From positions 366,559 through 430,558 of the forward strand of contig JAUILA010000001.1 in assembly GCA_030432655.1 (NCBI GenBank): a stretch of DNA of 64,000 bases, given 5' to 3'. The notes below the pieces were generated by a model. The model was given only the letters and a program-made list of their open reading frames with translations, ran no database searches and was not told the DNA's origin. This stretch comes from Bacteroidia bacterium. Lineage in GTDB: Bacteria; Bacteroidota; Bacteroidia; Cytophagales; Cyclobacteriaceae. Positions 36,820 through 46,452 of this stretch are shown here, one piece after another. A program made the position numbers and the translations under genes. The stretch's first letter is position 1. Every line of letters begins with the position of its first letter.

Positions 36820-38037
36820 ATGAAGAAATTGCTATTGCCTTTATTTATTCTCCTGGTGATACGTGTTTCCGGCCAGGATATGTTGGTTGAAGAGCCCGGT
36901 GAAATTGTGATTGGCCAAACCCTCACAGTTCATTCAGCTATTCTCGATGAAGACCGGAAAATTCTGATCGGTCTGCCCGAGGGCTATGAACAATCCACGG
37001 ATCCGTACGCAGTCCTGTACCTGCTGGATGGGGACGGCCACTTTCATCACACCACAGGGACAATCTCATTTCTAGCAGGAAATAACAAAATGCCCGGACT
37101 TATTGTGGTAGGTGTTACCAATACGGACCGGAACCGGGATCTGACTCCGCCCGTAACTACCGATACTGCTTTCCAGGCCCGCATGCCTACGGCGGGCGGG
37201 GCAGATAATTTCATTCGGTTTATGAAAGATGAATTGATCCCGTATGTGGACCAGCACTACCGCACCGCTCCTTACCGCATACTTGTTGGCCATTCATTTG
37301 GTGGACTGCTGGCTGTTCACAGTTTTGTCAATGATCCTGACCTGTTTAATGCGTATATCGCCATTAGTCCGAGTCTCTGGTATGACAACCAGTCTTTTTT
37401 TAAGCCGGCCGGTACGTTTTTAAAGGAACGTGATTCGCTTAACCAAACATTTTACATGACGATGGGAAATGAAGGTGGCTACATGCTGGGAGGGGCGATG
37501 AAACTGGCGGCCCTATTTGAGGAATTCAATGAAGATCACCCCAGGAACAAATTTGACTGGAAGTTTGAGGAGATGCCTCAGGAAACACATGGGTCAGTTC
37601 CTGCCAAAAGTACTTACAATGGTCTGGAATTTATTTATAAGGATTTTGCGCCGCCAATCCCAAATACCTATGAAGAATTTCTTGCCATGATGGAGACCGC
37701 CGGTCCTGCCTCATTGATTGACAACATAGTGGCTCATTACCAAATGTTGTCTGAAAAATACGGCTATCCGGTGAGCAGTGAGAGTACCGTGAATTCACTT
37801 GGCTATGGTTTTCTCTCGGAGAATATGCCTGATGCGGCGATTCTTGCATTTGAAACAAATACAAAGAACTATCCTGGTTCTGCAAATGCATTTGACAGTC
37901 TGGGGGATGCCTACAAGGCCGCCGGCAAGCGCGGGCAGGCAAAAGAATCGTACGAAAAGGCGGTCGCCCTGGCGGAAAAAAATAATGACCCGGTGCTTGC
38001 AACTTCTAAAACAAAGCTTGCCGAATTAGTGGAGTAG
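36820..38037 (+). CDS. secreted esterase (EstD/Fes-like alpha/beta hydrolase) with C-terminal TPR
   Basis: A 405-residue protein with a signal peptide (MKKLLLPLFILLVIRVSGQ); the ATG at 36820 is chosen over an in-frame TTG at 36814. The catalytic core belongs to the esterase family related to Fes/IroE: YLLDGDGHFHH, VGVTNTDRNRDLTP, nucleophile Ser159 in VGHSFGGL, and a His near ETHGSVPAKS. The last ~90 residues form TPR-like helices (AFDSLGDAYKAAGKRGQAKE). Such proteins are found often in Bacteroidota as exported esterases; substrates may be acyl or siderophore esters. Confidence 0.88.
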   Translation: MKKLLLPLFILLVIRVSGQDMLVEEPGEIVIGQTLTVHSAILDEDRKILIGLPEGYEQSTDPYAVLYLLDGDGHFHHTTGTISFLAGNNKMPGLIVVGVTNTDRNRDLTPPVTTDTAFQARMPTAGGADNFIRFMKDELIPYVDQHYRTAPYRILVGHSFGGLLAVHSFVNDPDLFNAYIAISPSLWYDNQSFFKPAGTFLKERDSLNQTFYMTMGNEGGYMLGGAMKLAALFEEFNEDHPRNKFDWKFEEMPQETHGSVPAKSTYNGLEFIYKDFAPPIPNTYEEFLAMMETAGPASLIDNIVAHYQMLSEKYGYPVSSESTVNSLGYGFLSENMPDAAILAFETNTKNYPGSANAFDSLGDAYKAAGKRGQAKESYEKAVALAEKNNDPVLATSKTKLAELVE

Positions 38038-38118
38038 TGTACAATACGCTAAACTGATGCCGTGATAATTTACCTCATTTTATAGTACCTTTCTAATATT
38101 AATTAAAGCTTCTTATCC

Positions 38119-39390
38119 ATGAATCATGTTTTCTCCAGGATCTTTGTGATCATCCTTTTTCTTGCGCCCGTATGCAGTTCGGCGCAGGCGCTTACAACCG
38201 AAGCAACTCCGGAAAGTGCCGGTATGGACCCGGCCCGGCTCGACCACCTCAGCCAGATCATGCAGCAATATGTGGATGATGGCAAACTGGCGGGTTCTGT
38301 CGTACTGGTGGCACGCAATGGGAAAGTTGCCTACCTGGAGTCGTTCGGGATGCAGGATATGGAGAAGAATGTGCCAATGTCTGAGAATAGTATATTCAGG
38401 ATTGCCTCTCAGACCAAAGCGATCACCAGTACAGGAATTATGATTCTCCAGGAAGAAGGAAAGTTGCTGATAACCGACCCCGTCGGGAAATACATCCCTG
38501 AATTTTCTGAGACCACAGTGGCTGTTCCCGGGGACGATGGCGGCTATGAAGTGGTGAAAGCTGACAGGCAGATTACTATCCGGGATTTGCTGACTCATAC
38601 CGCCGGAATCGGCTACGGTGGCGGACCCGCGGCCGAGCAGTGGGAAGCTGCCGGGATTCAGGGGTGGTATTTTGCTGACCGTGAGGAACCCGTCCTTGAA
38701 ACCGTGAAAAAAATGGGAAGCCTGCCTTTTGAGGCTCAGCCCGGTGAACGGTTCGTTTATGGTTACAATACGGATATCCTGGGGGCATTGATCGAAGTTG
38801 TTTCGGGGCAGCCGCTGGATGTATTTTTGAAGGAACGGATTCTTGACCCATTGGGCATGAATGATACCTATTTTTACCTGCCCGGCGATAAGCAGGATCG
38901 CCTTGCTACCGTATATTCCAGTGGTGAAAGCGGAATTGCACCGGCACCTTCTCCGGGTGGAATGGTAGGCCAGGGAGAATACGTAGATGGACCACGCACC
39001 AGTTTTTCAGGAGGAGCCGGATTTCTGAGTACGGCAATGGATTATGCTAAATTCCTGCAAATGATGCTGAATGGTGGAGAATATAATGGTCAGCGGATAC
39101 TTTCGAGGAAAACCGTTGAACTGATGACGGTAAATCACCTGAAGCCCGGTCAGTTTCCATGGACAGGAGGTACAGGTTTTGGACTGGGTTTCGACGTGTT
39201 ACTTGATGTTGGCGCCAGGGGTACGCCGGGCTCTCCGGGAGAATTTGGATGGGGTGGCGCCTACCACTCTGATTACTGGGTAGACCCGGTGGAAAACCTG
39301 ATCGTTGTTTATTTTACCCAGCTTATCCCCGCGGCCGGTGTGGACGATCATGGGAAATTGAGAGCATTGGTATACCAGGCAGTCAAATGA
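38119..39390 (+). CDS. exported serine hydrolase, beta-lactamase class C/esterase EstB-like
   Basis: A 423-residue protein with an N-terminal signal peptide (MNHVFSRIFVIILFLAPVCS, cleaved near SSAQA). The S-x-x-K motif is S97-QTK100, and Tyr214 lies in FVYGYNTDILGALIEVVSGQ. This segment matches EstB-type esterases better than true beta-lactamases. A clear K-T-G box is not seen; GWGGAYHSDYWVDP takes its place, as in related esterases. Resistance to beta-lactams should therefore not be assumed. Its ATGA stop/start overlap with the next gene shows translational coupling. Confidence 0.9.
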   Translation: MNHVFSRIFVIILFLAPVCSSAQALTTEATPESAGMDPARLDHLSQIMQQYVDDGKLAGSVVLVARNGKVAYLESFGMQDMEKNVPMSENSIFRIASQTKAITSTGIMILQEEGKLLITDPVGKYIPEFSETTVAVPGDDGGYEVVKADRQITIRDLLTHTAGIGYGGGPAAEQWEAAGIQGWYFADREEPVLETVKKMGSLPFEAQPGERFVYGYNTDILGALIEVVSGQPLDVFLKERILDPLGMNDTYFYLPGDKQDRLATVYSSGESGIAPAPSPGGMVGQGEYVDGPRTSFSGGAGFLSTAMDYAKFLQMMLNGGEYNGQRILSRKTVELMTVNHLKPGQFPWTGGTGFGLGFDVLLDVGARGTPGSPGEFGWGGAYHSDYWVDPVENLIVVYFTQLIPAAGVDDHGKLRALVYQAVK

Positions 39391-40223
39391 AAAATTATTT
39401 TCGCCGCTTATGCGGACGGGAATTATACCAGCAATCCATCCGAAGAGCCCGGATCACCTTATTCCGGGTTGTAGTAAGGGAGATCCGTTGCGCCTTTCCA
39501 CAGTTTTTCACCTGGCGATACCCGTTCAGGAGTCTTCTGCGGGTCTTTGGTGTAATAGCATCGGCGTTGATTCGTCTTTTTCTCGGAAGAAGTGTGAAAT
39601 ACACGTATGCCCATGGTGGTGAGGATCGGATTCTGATGGAGATGATCAAGTTGATACCGGAGAATACCGGTTTTTACGTGGATGTCGGCGCTAATCACCC
39701 GGTCTACATTTCGAATACCTATGGTTTTTATCGAATGGGGTGGCGGGGGATATGTATCGATGCCAACGAAAAGTTAATTGCAAAATACAAACTGTTCCGT
39801 CCGCGCGACAGAGCCATACAGTCGCTTGTTTCGGATTCTGCAGGGGAAAGGACATTTTATCTCGTTGAGAATGATGTGTTGTCCAGTACCGAACCGGAAA
39901 ACCTGGGCTACGTCAGGGAGATGAGTCATGGGGTAAAAGAAGTGAGGATGAAACCGCAGATGCTGACAGATATTCTCCGAAAAAATGGAGCCCCATTTGT
40001 ATTTGACCTGTTGACCGTGGATGCGGAAGAACATGATTATCATGTGCTGAGATCCCTGGATTTCACTTTGTACCGGCCGCGGATTATTGTGCTGGAGGAT
40101 GAAACGTTTGAAATTGGCCAGGAACAGGACAACCGGATTTGTGCCTACCTTGCCACCTGCGGGTATTCGCTTTCAGGTTCAGTTCTTAAGAATCTCTATT
40201 TTAAGGATACGGCGACTCAATAA
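39387..40223 (+). CDS. FkbM-family methyltransferase
   Basis: A 278-residue protein. The SAM-binding region is GFYVDVGANHPVYISNTYGF, followed by the acidic strand GICIDANEKLI, and the family-typical late block FDLLTVDAEEHDYHVLRSLD, then IIVLEDE. FkbM enzymes O-methylate sugars, lipids or polyketides. The N-terminal ~65 residues are very basic with a hydrophobic stretch (FRSLLRVFGVIASALIRLFL), which may lie on the membrane. Its coupling with the secreted serine hydrolase is by a 4-bp overlap. Confidence 0.88.
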   Translation: MKNYFRRLCGRELYQQSIRRARITLFRVVVREIRCAFPQFFTWRYPFRSLLRVFGVIASALIRLFLGRSVKYTYAHGGEDRILMEMIKLIPENTGFYVDVGANHPVYISNTYGFYRMGWRGICIDANEKLIAKYKLFRPRDRAIQSLVSDSAGERTFYLVENDVLSSTEPENLGYVREMSHGVKEVRMKPQMLTDILRKNGAPFVFDLLTVDAEEHDYHVLRSLDFTLYRPRIIVLEDETFEIGQEQDNRICAYLATCGYSLSGSVLKNLYFKDTATQ

Positions 40224-40250
40224 AAAAATGGCCGTGGCTACAAGGCCACG
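40222..40250 (-). terminator. intrinsic terminator for the PAS kinase gene
   Basis: Read on the minus strand, CGTGGC-cttgta-GCCACG is followed by GGCCA and then seven T. It lies just after the end of the minus-strand kinase and before the convergent FkbM gene stop. Confidence 0.65.
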
Positions 40251-40294
40251 ACCTGCAAGCATAAAAATCAACAAAGGTGTCCTGCCTGATATTT

Positions 40295-41374
40295 TTAGCC
40301 GGGAAACAGCTCGTACTGTTTTGCCGGCGTATGAGGGATATGGATAAAAAATGTGGTTCCCTCAACCGAAGTTGAAAAAGTGATCTGCGCACCAATTCGC
40401 GCAGCGGCAGACCGGGCAATATAAAGTCCCAGGCCTGAACCATTGCTCCTGACAGTACCCCTGTAAAACATTTCAAATATTTTGGACTGCACCGTTTTGT
40501 CAATACCCTGACCGTTGTCCTGTATTTCAAGGTTCACTCCTTCCTTTACACTTTCAAGTCGGATTTGCACCCGGCATTCTTCACCACCAAAATCAATGGC
40601 ATTTTTCAGAATGGGCTGAAGAAGAAGCGCCAGCATCTCATGATCCCCGTAAAATCCCTGGGTTTCGTTTCCTTCCATTGTCCATTGAACGTCATCGCCT
40701 GAATGGTGAATTTCTTTAATCAACTCCCTGATAAGTGAGTCAAATTGTACTGGCCCCGGATGAAGGATTCCCCGGTGAGTACACGCAAGCAAATACATAT
40801 TGGACATGATATCGCTTTGCTTTCGAACAGACTGTTCCATTTTGTCCAGATAAGGCTGTTGCGCCGGGGTACCTTCAATCCGCATAAGGTTAATTAACCC
40901 ACGAAGGGTAGACAAAGGGGACCTCAGATCGTGGGTAAAACGGTAAGTCAGCTCATTAAACTCCTTTTTCAGGCGGTCAAGCATTGAATTCTCCCGGTAG
41001 ATATCAAAATCATTCAGGATTATGAGTAAGTGGTCTCCGTATTCGGGCTGACGTATCGTAACCTGCATCGGGACTATCTGCCCGTGATTCATGAAGAGTT
41101 TACATTCAAAATTGATATATTGATTGATCTGCAACAGCCGAACATAGTTGGGCCATTCGTCAGGACTAATTGAGTCACAGAAATCAAATATACTCATGCA
41201 CTTCATCCGCTCCCCGGAATAACCGGATTTCTCCAGGGCGGTTTTGTTGACTTTCAGGAAATTGCCCTCCTTATCAACCCAAACAAGGCTTTCTCCGACC
41301 TGGTCAATCGCATCGGCGATCATCCACATATCCTGTTCCTGAAATTCCATCCTACTTGTAATTTTTCTTGTCAA
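40295..41374 (-). CDS. cytoplasmic PAS-domain sensor histidine kinase
   Basis: A 359-residue kinase without membrane segments. The N-terminal PAS domain (SLVWVDKEGNFLKVNKTALE) is followed by a HisKA helix with RFTHDLRSPLSTLRG (His148) and a HATPase domain (LLLQPILKNAIDFGG, DNGQGID, GSGLGLYIARS). The first methionine at 41374 is used; M9 (MEFQEQDMW) at 41350 is also possible. No response regulator is fused or directly adjacent in the same transcript, since a terminator-like hairpin separates it from the upstream NarL-type regulator. Confidence 0.88.
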   Translation of the reverse strand: MTRKITSRMEFQEQDMWMIADAIDQVGESLVWVDKEGNFLKVNKTALEKSGYSGERMKCMSIFDFCDSISPDEWPNYVRLLQINQYINFECKLFMNHGQIVPMQVTIRQPEYGDHLLIILNDFDIYRENSMLDRLKKEFNELTYRFTHDLRSPLSTLRGLINLMRIEGTPAQQPYLDKMEQSVRKQSDIMSNMYLLACTHRGILHPGPVQFDSLIRELIKEIHHSGDDVQWTMEGNETQGFYGDHEMLALLLQPILKNAIDFGGEECRVQIRLESVKEGVNLEIQDNGQGIDKTVQSKIFEMFYRGTVRSNGSGLGLYIARSAAARIGAQITFSTSVEGTTFFIHIPHTPAKQYELFPG

Positions 41375-41393
41375 AAGAATATATCAGGTCGTT

Positions 41394-41430
41394 AAAAAAG
41401 GGCAACCCGTCTACCAGGCAGCCCTTTTTT
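41394..41430 (-). terminator. bidirectional-looking terminator hairpin
   Basis: AAAAAAGGGC and GCCCTTTTTT enclose a 17-nt loop (41404 to 41420). It sits between the end of the response regulator gene and the start of the PAS kinase gene, both minus strand, so it should end the multi-PAS kinase/regulator transcript. Confidence 0.65.
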
Positions 41431-41577
41431 CCAACTTCACATTCCCAACATCCATTACCTATCAACTCTCTATCAATCTAATGCAATACAAAGGTACGAT
41501 GCGTCAGGATAGGCTATGTAAGCGCTGTTACGTAAATCTGACTACGGGTTTACCCGTAAATAACTGGTAATCAAAAA

Positions 41578-42225
41578 CTAAGGATGGTCAAAAAGGTTAT
41601 TTTTGACGGCGTAGAGTACAAGGCCGGTCGAACTCTTGGCCCCGGTTTTTTCCATGAGATTGCGTTTATGGACTTCTACCGTCCGGACACTAATGAAGAG
41701 TTTATCAGCGATCTCCTGATTGGTAAGTTCCTGGAGAATGAGTTTGTAGACCTCTTTCTCTCGGGGAGTAAATGTGACGGAGGCAGTTTTCTCATTCTTT
41801 TGCTGGTGTGCCATATTATTCATGACCATTTTGGTTACTTCCTCCCCGTAGTAAATATCTCCGTTCATAACGGTTCTTAATGCCTCCCTTAGTTCGTTTT
41901 CATCGCAGTTTTTCAGGACATAGCCCTTCGCCCCGGCTTCCAGCATGGCCTGTACGTACTGGTAATCGTTATGCATGGTCAGTGCAACAACGCGCAGGTC
42001 CGGATTCTCCCCCAGCATTTTCCTGGTAAGTTCGATTCCGTCATCCTCCCCGATACTCAGGTCCATCAAGACCACGTCGGGATTTTCCCGCTGAATTACA
42101 GATAACGCGGTAACGGCATTACCGGCTTCCCCGACAATCGAGAATTCCTCATCATTTTGCAGGAAAAGTTTCACCCCGTCCCGTACAACTTTATGGTCAT
42201 CAACTAGTACTATCCTCATTTTCAT
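41578..42225 (-). CDS. NarL/LuxR-family response regulator
   Basis: A 215-residue regulator. The receiver has the acidic pair Asp9-Asp10 (MRIVLVDDHK), the phosphoacceptor Asp55 (VVLMDLSIGEDD) and KGYVLKN. The DNA-binding helix-turn-helix is FTPREKEVYKLILQELTNQE, followed by SVRTVEVHKRNL. I chose MKMRIVLVDD at 42225; a longer frame to 42243 adds six atypical residues. Its start overlaps the end of the multi-PAS kinase gene by 26 bp, so the two make a coupled two-component pair. Targets are unknown. Confidence 0.93.
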   Translation of the reverse strand: MKMRIVLVDDHKVVRDGVKLFLQNDEEFSIVGEAGNAVTALSVIQRENPDVVLMDLSIGEDDGIELTRKMLGENPDLRVVALTMHNDYQYVQAMLEAGAKGYVLKNCDENELREALRTVMNGDIYYGEEVTKMVMNNMAHQQKNEKTASVTFTPREKEVYKLILQELTNQEIADKLFISVRTVEVHKRNLMEKTGAKSSTGLVLYAVKNNLFDHP

Positions 42226-44896
42226 GATCCAGAGGTATTTCAAAAGTTAGCATTGTTCCGTCCCGGGCAGAGCTTTCAATATTCATTGTGCCTTTAAGGG
42301 AGTCTATCCGGTTCATCATACTGTCCAGTCCGAAACTTTTTCCATTTGCACGGACAGCACCCACATCAAAACCGGTTCCATCGTCTTCAATAGTCAGTAT
42401 CAGGTCGTCACTGTATTTCATTATCTGAATAGAAACATTGCCTGCCCGGCTGTGACGGATAATATTATTAATGGATTCCTGGATGATCCTGTAAATATTG
42501 ACTTCCAGGATTTTCTGTAGCCTGTGACTGTTCAGATTATTATAAAATTCAAATTTTAATTCACTTGCCGATTCAATTTCCGCCAGCATACTCTCAATTG
42601 CCGGTACCAGGCCAAATTTCTCGATATTCCGTGGCATCAGGTTGTGGGCGATGTTACGGCTGTCACGGATGGCAGCCTCAAGACAGTCCAGCCCGTTCTC
42701 CAGTTGTTTCAGGCTTTTTTCCTTCAGATTGCTGCCGCGCAGTGCATGAAGATTCAGGGAAGCCGTGGTCAGTTTCTGGCCAAGGTTGTCGTGGAGCTCC
42801 TTGGCGATCCGTTCACGTTCGGCATTCTCAGTATTGATCACCGCATTCATTACGCGTTCCTCTGATCTTACCCGGTCGGTAATATCTGTTATAAAACCTT
42901 CCAGCAACCCACCATCAGGCATTTGCGTTCCACGTTCCCAGACCCATTTCTGGGTTCCGTCCCTCGTTATGATCCGGTAGGTGAGAGTGAATGTGGAGTT
43001 GGACTTAATCGCCTCCTGTACTTGCTCCCACACTTTTTCTCGATCTGAGGGGTGAATAATCTCTCCGAGGATTACTTTGCCGGTCAGGAATTCCTCGGGT
43101 GAATATCCGGTAAGATCCAGGGATCCCTGACTGGTCATTCGCATGGTCCAGTTCTTATCATTTTTACACTGATAAACCATTCCCGGGAGATTGGCCATCA
43201 GGTTAACCATGTGGGATTCGCTTTTCTTCAGAGCGATTTCCGTTAATTTCCGGTCATTGATATCTATGTTGGTGCCTATGGCCCGAATGGCATGTCCGGT
43301 CTTGTCCCGCTCCATGACCCTTCCCCGGGTAAGTATCCATTTCCATTCACCGCCGGATGACCTGAGCCGGTATTCCCTTTCCACGTAGTTTGTGTTGCCT
43401 TTGAAGTGGGACAAAAATCCTTCCCGTGTATCCTCTGCATCTGCTGGATGAATACGCTCAAAAAAAATCTCACTGGCCTTTTCCACTGTCCGCTCATCCA
43501 GTCCCAGCATTTCTGCGGCATACTGGTTAAGTTCGATCCTGTCCTCCTGTATGTTCCAGTCCCACATACCCTCGCGTGCTCCCTCAATAGCCAGCTGCAG
43601 CCGTTGTTCATTCTCCAGTGATTCTGAAATATCAATGAGGAGTCCATCCATTACCACTTCATTATTGGACAAACGTGTAGGCTTAAACCGGTCGTAGACC
43701 CATTTTACCTTGTCATCAGCCGATCGGATCGGTATGACCAGTTCACCGCTCTGCATCTGGCTGACTGACTTCATCGTTTCCTGCTTTACCAGCTCGTGAT
43801 ACTCCGGAAGAATGAGGTCTTTCGGGAGAATATTTTTCCTGAGCACTTCATCCGCATCAAGTCCGAGCAGGTCATGGGAGCCCTGGCTGACAAACAGGAC
43901 GGTAAAATCCTTGTCGATTTTCAGGCGCCAGGCCATGCCGGGCAGGTTATGCATCATACTTGAAAGCTGCTGTTCACGTTCACGGAGGGCATTTTCCGCT
44001 TTCCTCCGTTTGGTAACATCCAGGCCCACCCCCCAGTCGCTCCAGCCCGGTATGGGAAATTTATCTGCCCGGTGGACCCATTTGATGATCTTCTTGCTGC
44101 CATCCTTGCAAGTAATGGTGGTTTCCTCATTGAAACTGTTCCGGCTCCCCCGGTACATACGGTCCACTTCCATGCGATACTTCGGATCGGGGTATAACAG
44201 TTCGAACGGATTTTCACAGGAAGTCATTTCTTCAGCAGTATATCCGGTTATTTCTTCACATCGCTGGTTCCAGACAACCAGCCGACCCTTTTGATCAAAG
44301 GCATCGATCATCACCGGAACATTCTGCACCGCAAGCCTCATTTTTTCCTCATTCTGACGCAGGTCGCGCTGCCATTCACGTTCACGGGTGATGTCACGGG
44401 AGACGTACAGGATATGACTAAGCGTGCCCTCAGTGCGGACCGGGATCATAAGGGAGTCCGCAATGCCTGACTTTACCAGGTAATTCTTCCCTTCAAAATG
44501 GATCCGTTTACCTGACTCGGCTGCCAGGCGCACCTTTGACATCAGGAATTCGGCTTCTTCCACGGGGATCTTCATGGCATTCAGAAAAAACTCGGATAAC
44601 TCCATTCCGGGGATATCCCGGGCTTTCAGCTGCTCAGTGGTGATCTGGTGAATGAACCAGTCCGGGAGGTTGCGGACAATAAACCGGTCATTTTCGATGG
44701 CAATAAGACCAAGAAATTCACGGGCGTGGTTGTAAATAAGTGACAGCTGGGTTTCCTGCTCCCTCAAGGTGCGGATAACCTGATTCAGTCTGCTGGTATG
44801 CCGGCGTATTTTACGATTAGCTACCAGAAGGGATATGATTAACACTACAATAGCATTGCTCAGCAGGAGCAAAGGTACCCACCAATAATCACCCAT
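42200..44896 (-). CDS. membrane multi-PAS sensor histidine kinase (HisKA_3 type)
   Basis: An 898-residue kinase with one N-terminal membrane helix (WVPLLLLSNAIVVLIISLLV), a short coiled coil, and about five PAS/PAC repeats (for example IDAFDQKGRLVVWNQRCEEI, and YECKxx-type PAC ends such as EREYRLRSSGGEWKWILTRG). The dimerisation helix is RERIAKELHDNLGQKL (His702), and HATPase follows (IIQESINNIIRHS, EDDGTGFD). This is the NarX/DegS subgroup that pairs with LuxR-type regulators, as encoded immediately downstream. PAS repeats suggest cytosolic redox, small-molecule or cofactor sensing; no heme or flavin residues can be assigned by eye. Confidence 0.92.
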   Translation of the reverse strand: MGDYWWVPLLLLSNAIVVLIISLLVANRKIRRHTSRLNQVIRTLREQETQLSLIYNHAREFLGLIAIENDRFIVRNLPDWFIHQITTEQLKARDIPGMELSEFFLNAMKIPVEEAEFLMSKVRLAAESGKRIHFEGKNYLVKSGIADSLMIPVRTEGTLSHILYVSRDITREREWQRDLRQNEEKMRLAVQNVPVMIDAFDQKGRLVVWNQRCEEITGYTAEEMTSCENPFELLYPDPKYRMEVDRMYRGSRNSFNEETTITCKDGSKKIIKWVHRADKFPIPGWSDWGVGLDVTKRRKAENALREREQQLSSMMHNLPGMAWRLKIDKDFTVLFVSQGSHDLLGLDADEVLRKNILPKDLILPEYHELVKQETMKSVSQMQSGELVIPIRSADDKVKWVYDRFKPTRLSNNEVVMDGLLIDISESLENEQRLQLAIEGAREGMWDWNIQEDRIELNQYAAEMLGLDERTVEKASEIFFERIHPADAEDTREGFLSHFKGNTNYVEREYRLRSSGGEWKWILTRGRVMERDKTGHAIRAIGTNIDINDRKLTEIALKKSESHMVNLMANLPGMVYQCKNDKNWTMRMTSQGSLDLTGYSPEEFLTGKVILGEIIHPSDREKVWEQVQEAIKSNSTFTLTYRIITRDGTQKWVWERGTQMPDGGLLEGFITDITDRVRSEERVMNAVINTENAERERIAKELHDNLGQKLTTASLNLHALRGSNLKEKSLKQLENGLDCLEAAIRDSRNIAHNLMPRNIEKFGLVPAIESMLAEIESASELKFEFYNNLNSHRLQKILEVNIYRIIQESINNIIRHSRAGNVSIQIMKYSDDLILTIEDDGTGFDVGAVRANGKSFGLDSMMNRIDSLKGTMNIESSARDGTMLTFEIPLDHENEDSTS

Positions 44897-45213
44897 ACAG
44901 TCTTTGTTAGCGGTTGTTAATAGTAATTTAATAAATATCTAACAGCCTGTGCATAAATAAGATAGGTAATTACGGCCAGAAATTTTAATGAAGGGCAATT
45001 TTTGCGGTAACCGTGCTGAAGGGAGTGCCCCTTCGATCGTGCCTTCTATTCGAACCTGTAACGAAACAGTCTCCAGGGGAATAATAATTGCGATGTAAAA
45101 AGCCCCTCTTTAATCAAATGGTAATTAAAGTACCAATACAAGAAGATTTATAACAGCATTAAATTCACCTGACACTAATATATTTCGCTAATACTAATTA
45201 TATTAGCAAATAT
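44897..45213. other. 317-bp divergent intergenic region
   Basis: AT-rich spacer between the minus-strand multi-PAS kinase and the plus-strand radical SAM gene, so it should carry both promoters. I see no convincing ORF. A short hairpin (GAAGGG-agtgc-CCCTTC, 45018 to 45034) and the palindromic element listed separately at its right end are the only structures noted. Confidence 0.5.
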
Positions 45214-45215
45214 AT
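45178..45215 (+). promoter_or_regulatory. palindromic operator-like element at the radical SAM gene start
   Basis: The left arm ATATATTTCGCTAATA (45178 to 45193) and right arm TATTAGCAAATATAT (45201 to 45215) are near-perfect reverse complements, with one extra C in the left arm and a 7-nt spacer. CTAATA also occurs as direct copies at 45175 and 45188. The right arm runs into the ATG at 45214, so a bound repressor would block the start of transcription or translation. Confidence 0.55.
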
Positions 45216-46452
45216 GACTGAGAGAGTTTTAGAAAAGTTGTCCATATTATCCGATGCAGCCAAATACGATGTGAGCTGTGCATCGAGTGGAAGTGTCAGG
45301 AAGAATACGCCCGGGGGAATGGGTAATGCGACCGGGATGGGTATTTGTCATTCCTATACGGCGGACGGACGGTGTGTTTCCCTCCTGAAAATTCTGCTTA
45401 CCAATCATTGCATTTACGATTGTGCCTATTGTGTAAGCCGGAAGTCGAATGACGTGAAACGTGCTGCATTTACGGTTCAGGAGGTGGTAGATTTGACGGT
45501 GGAGTTTTACAGGAGAAATTACATCGAAGGGTTATTTCTGAGCAGCGGGATTTTCCGGGATGCTGATTACACCATGGAACGACTGGTACGCATCGCACGC
45601 GATTTGCGGCAAATCCACCGGTTTAACGGCTATATTCATTTGAAGGCAATTCCTGGGGCCAGCGAGGAATTGCTGCACGAGGCGGGGATGTATGCCGACC
45701 GGTTAAGCGTAAATCTTGAGATTCCATCTGAAATGAGCCTTAAAAAAGTGGCGCCGGAGAAAAACTATGCCTCGGTGTATAAACCCATGAATTACCTGAA
45801 GGAATCAATAACGGAATACAAGGCGGAGAAGAAAGTCAGTAAGAAGGCCCCGTTATTTGTTCCTGGCGGACAAAGCACGCAGCTGGTGGTAGGGGCAACG
45901 GAAGAGAATGATTTTCAGATCATGAAGCTTGCGGGGAACCTGTACGACGAGCAAAAGTTGCGAAGAGTTTATTATTCCGGATATGTTCCTGTCTCCAATG
46001 ATCCGCGGGTACCGGCATTGGGGTCTGCTCCGCTGATTCGGGAAAACCGTCTGTACCAGGCTGACTGGTTGTTGCGCTTTTACGGTTTCACGGTGGATGA
46101 ATTACTAAGTGAGGATTATCCGGATCTGGACCTTGACCTTGACCCGAAAATGAGGTATGCACTGAGGCATCCTGGTGAGTTTCCGGTTGATATCAACCGT
46201 GATCCGTACAGCAGGATTCTCCGGGTTCCGGGTATTGGTGTGAAGTCAGCGAAAAAAATTATCCGTGCCAGGAAGTTCGGGAAGATTCGTATGGAACAAC
46301 TGCGTAAACTGGGAATAGCCTGGAATCGTGCACAATATTTTCTTACTGACGGAGGGGTCCCGGCGAGGTTACTCGAGAAAGATCCGGCGCTGGTAGAGGG
46401 GCGCTTTCTTTCTTTAAAGGGCAGGACAGATCAACTAAAACTGTTTGCCTGA
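45214..46452 (+). CDS. radical SAM protein, putative DNA modification/repair
   Basis: A 412-residue protein matching the putative DNA modification/repair radical SAM family (TIGR03916-like). LSDAAKYDVSCASSGS at the N-terminus and GICHSYTADGRCVSLLKILL are family hallmarks; the 4Fe-4S site is C66-IYD-C70-AY-C73. LFLSSGIFRDADYTMERLVR and LSVNLEIPSE follow. The C-terminal part has a helix-hairpin-helix-like RVPGIGVKSAKKIIRARKFG, fitting contact with DNA. Its stop overlaps the start of its usual partner by one base (TGATG). The actual lesion or modification handled by this pair is not known to me. Confidence 0.9.
   Translation: MTERVLEKLSILSDAAKYDVSCASSGSVRKNTPGGMGNATGMGICHSYTADGRCVSLLKILLTNHCIYDCAYCVSRKSNDVKRAAFTVQEVVDLTVEFYRRNYIEGLFLSSGIFRDADYTMERLVRIARDLRQIHRFNGYIHLKAIPGASEELLHEAGMYADRLSVNLEIPSEMSLKKVAPEKNYASVYKPMNYLKESITEYKAEKKVSKKAPLFVPGGQSTQLVVGATEENDFQIMKLAGNLYDEQKLRRVYYSGYVPVSNDPRVPALGSAPLIRENRLYQADWLLRFYGFTVDELLSEDYPDLDLDLDPKMRYALRHPGEFPVDINRDPYSRILRVPGIGVKSAKKIIRARKFGKIRMEQLRKLGIAWNRAQYFLTDGGVPARLLEKDPALVEGRFLSLKGRTDQLKLFA

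Noticed and set aside
38119..39390. A beta-lactamase resistance gene
   Set aside because: The sequence around Tyr214 and the missing K-T-G box match EstB-like esterases better; resistance is not supported.
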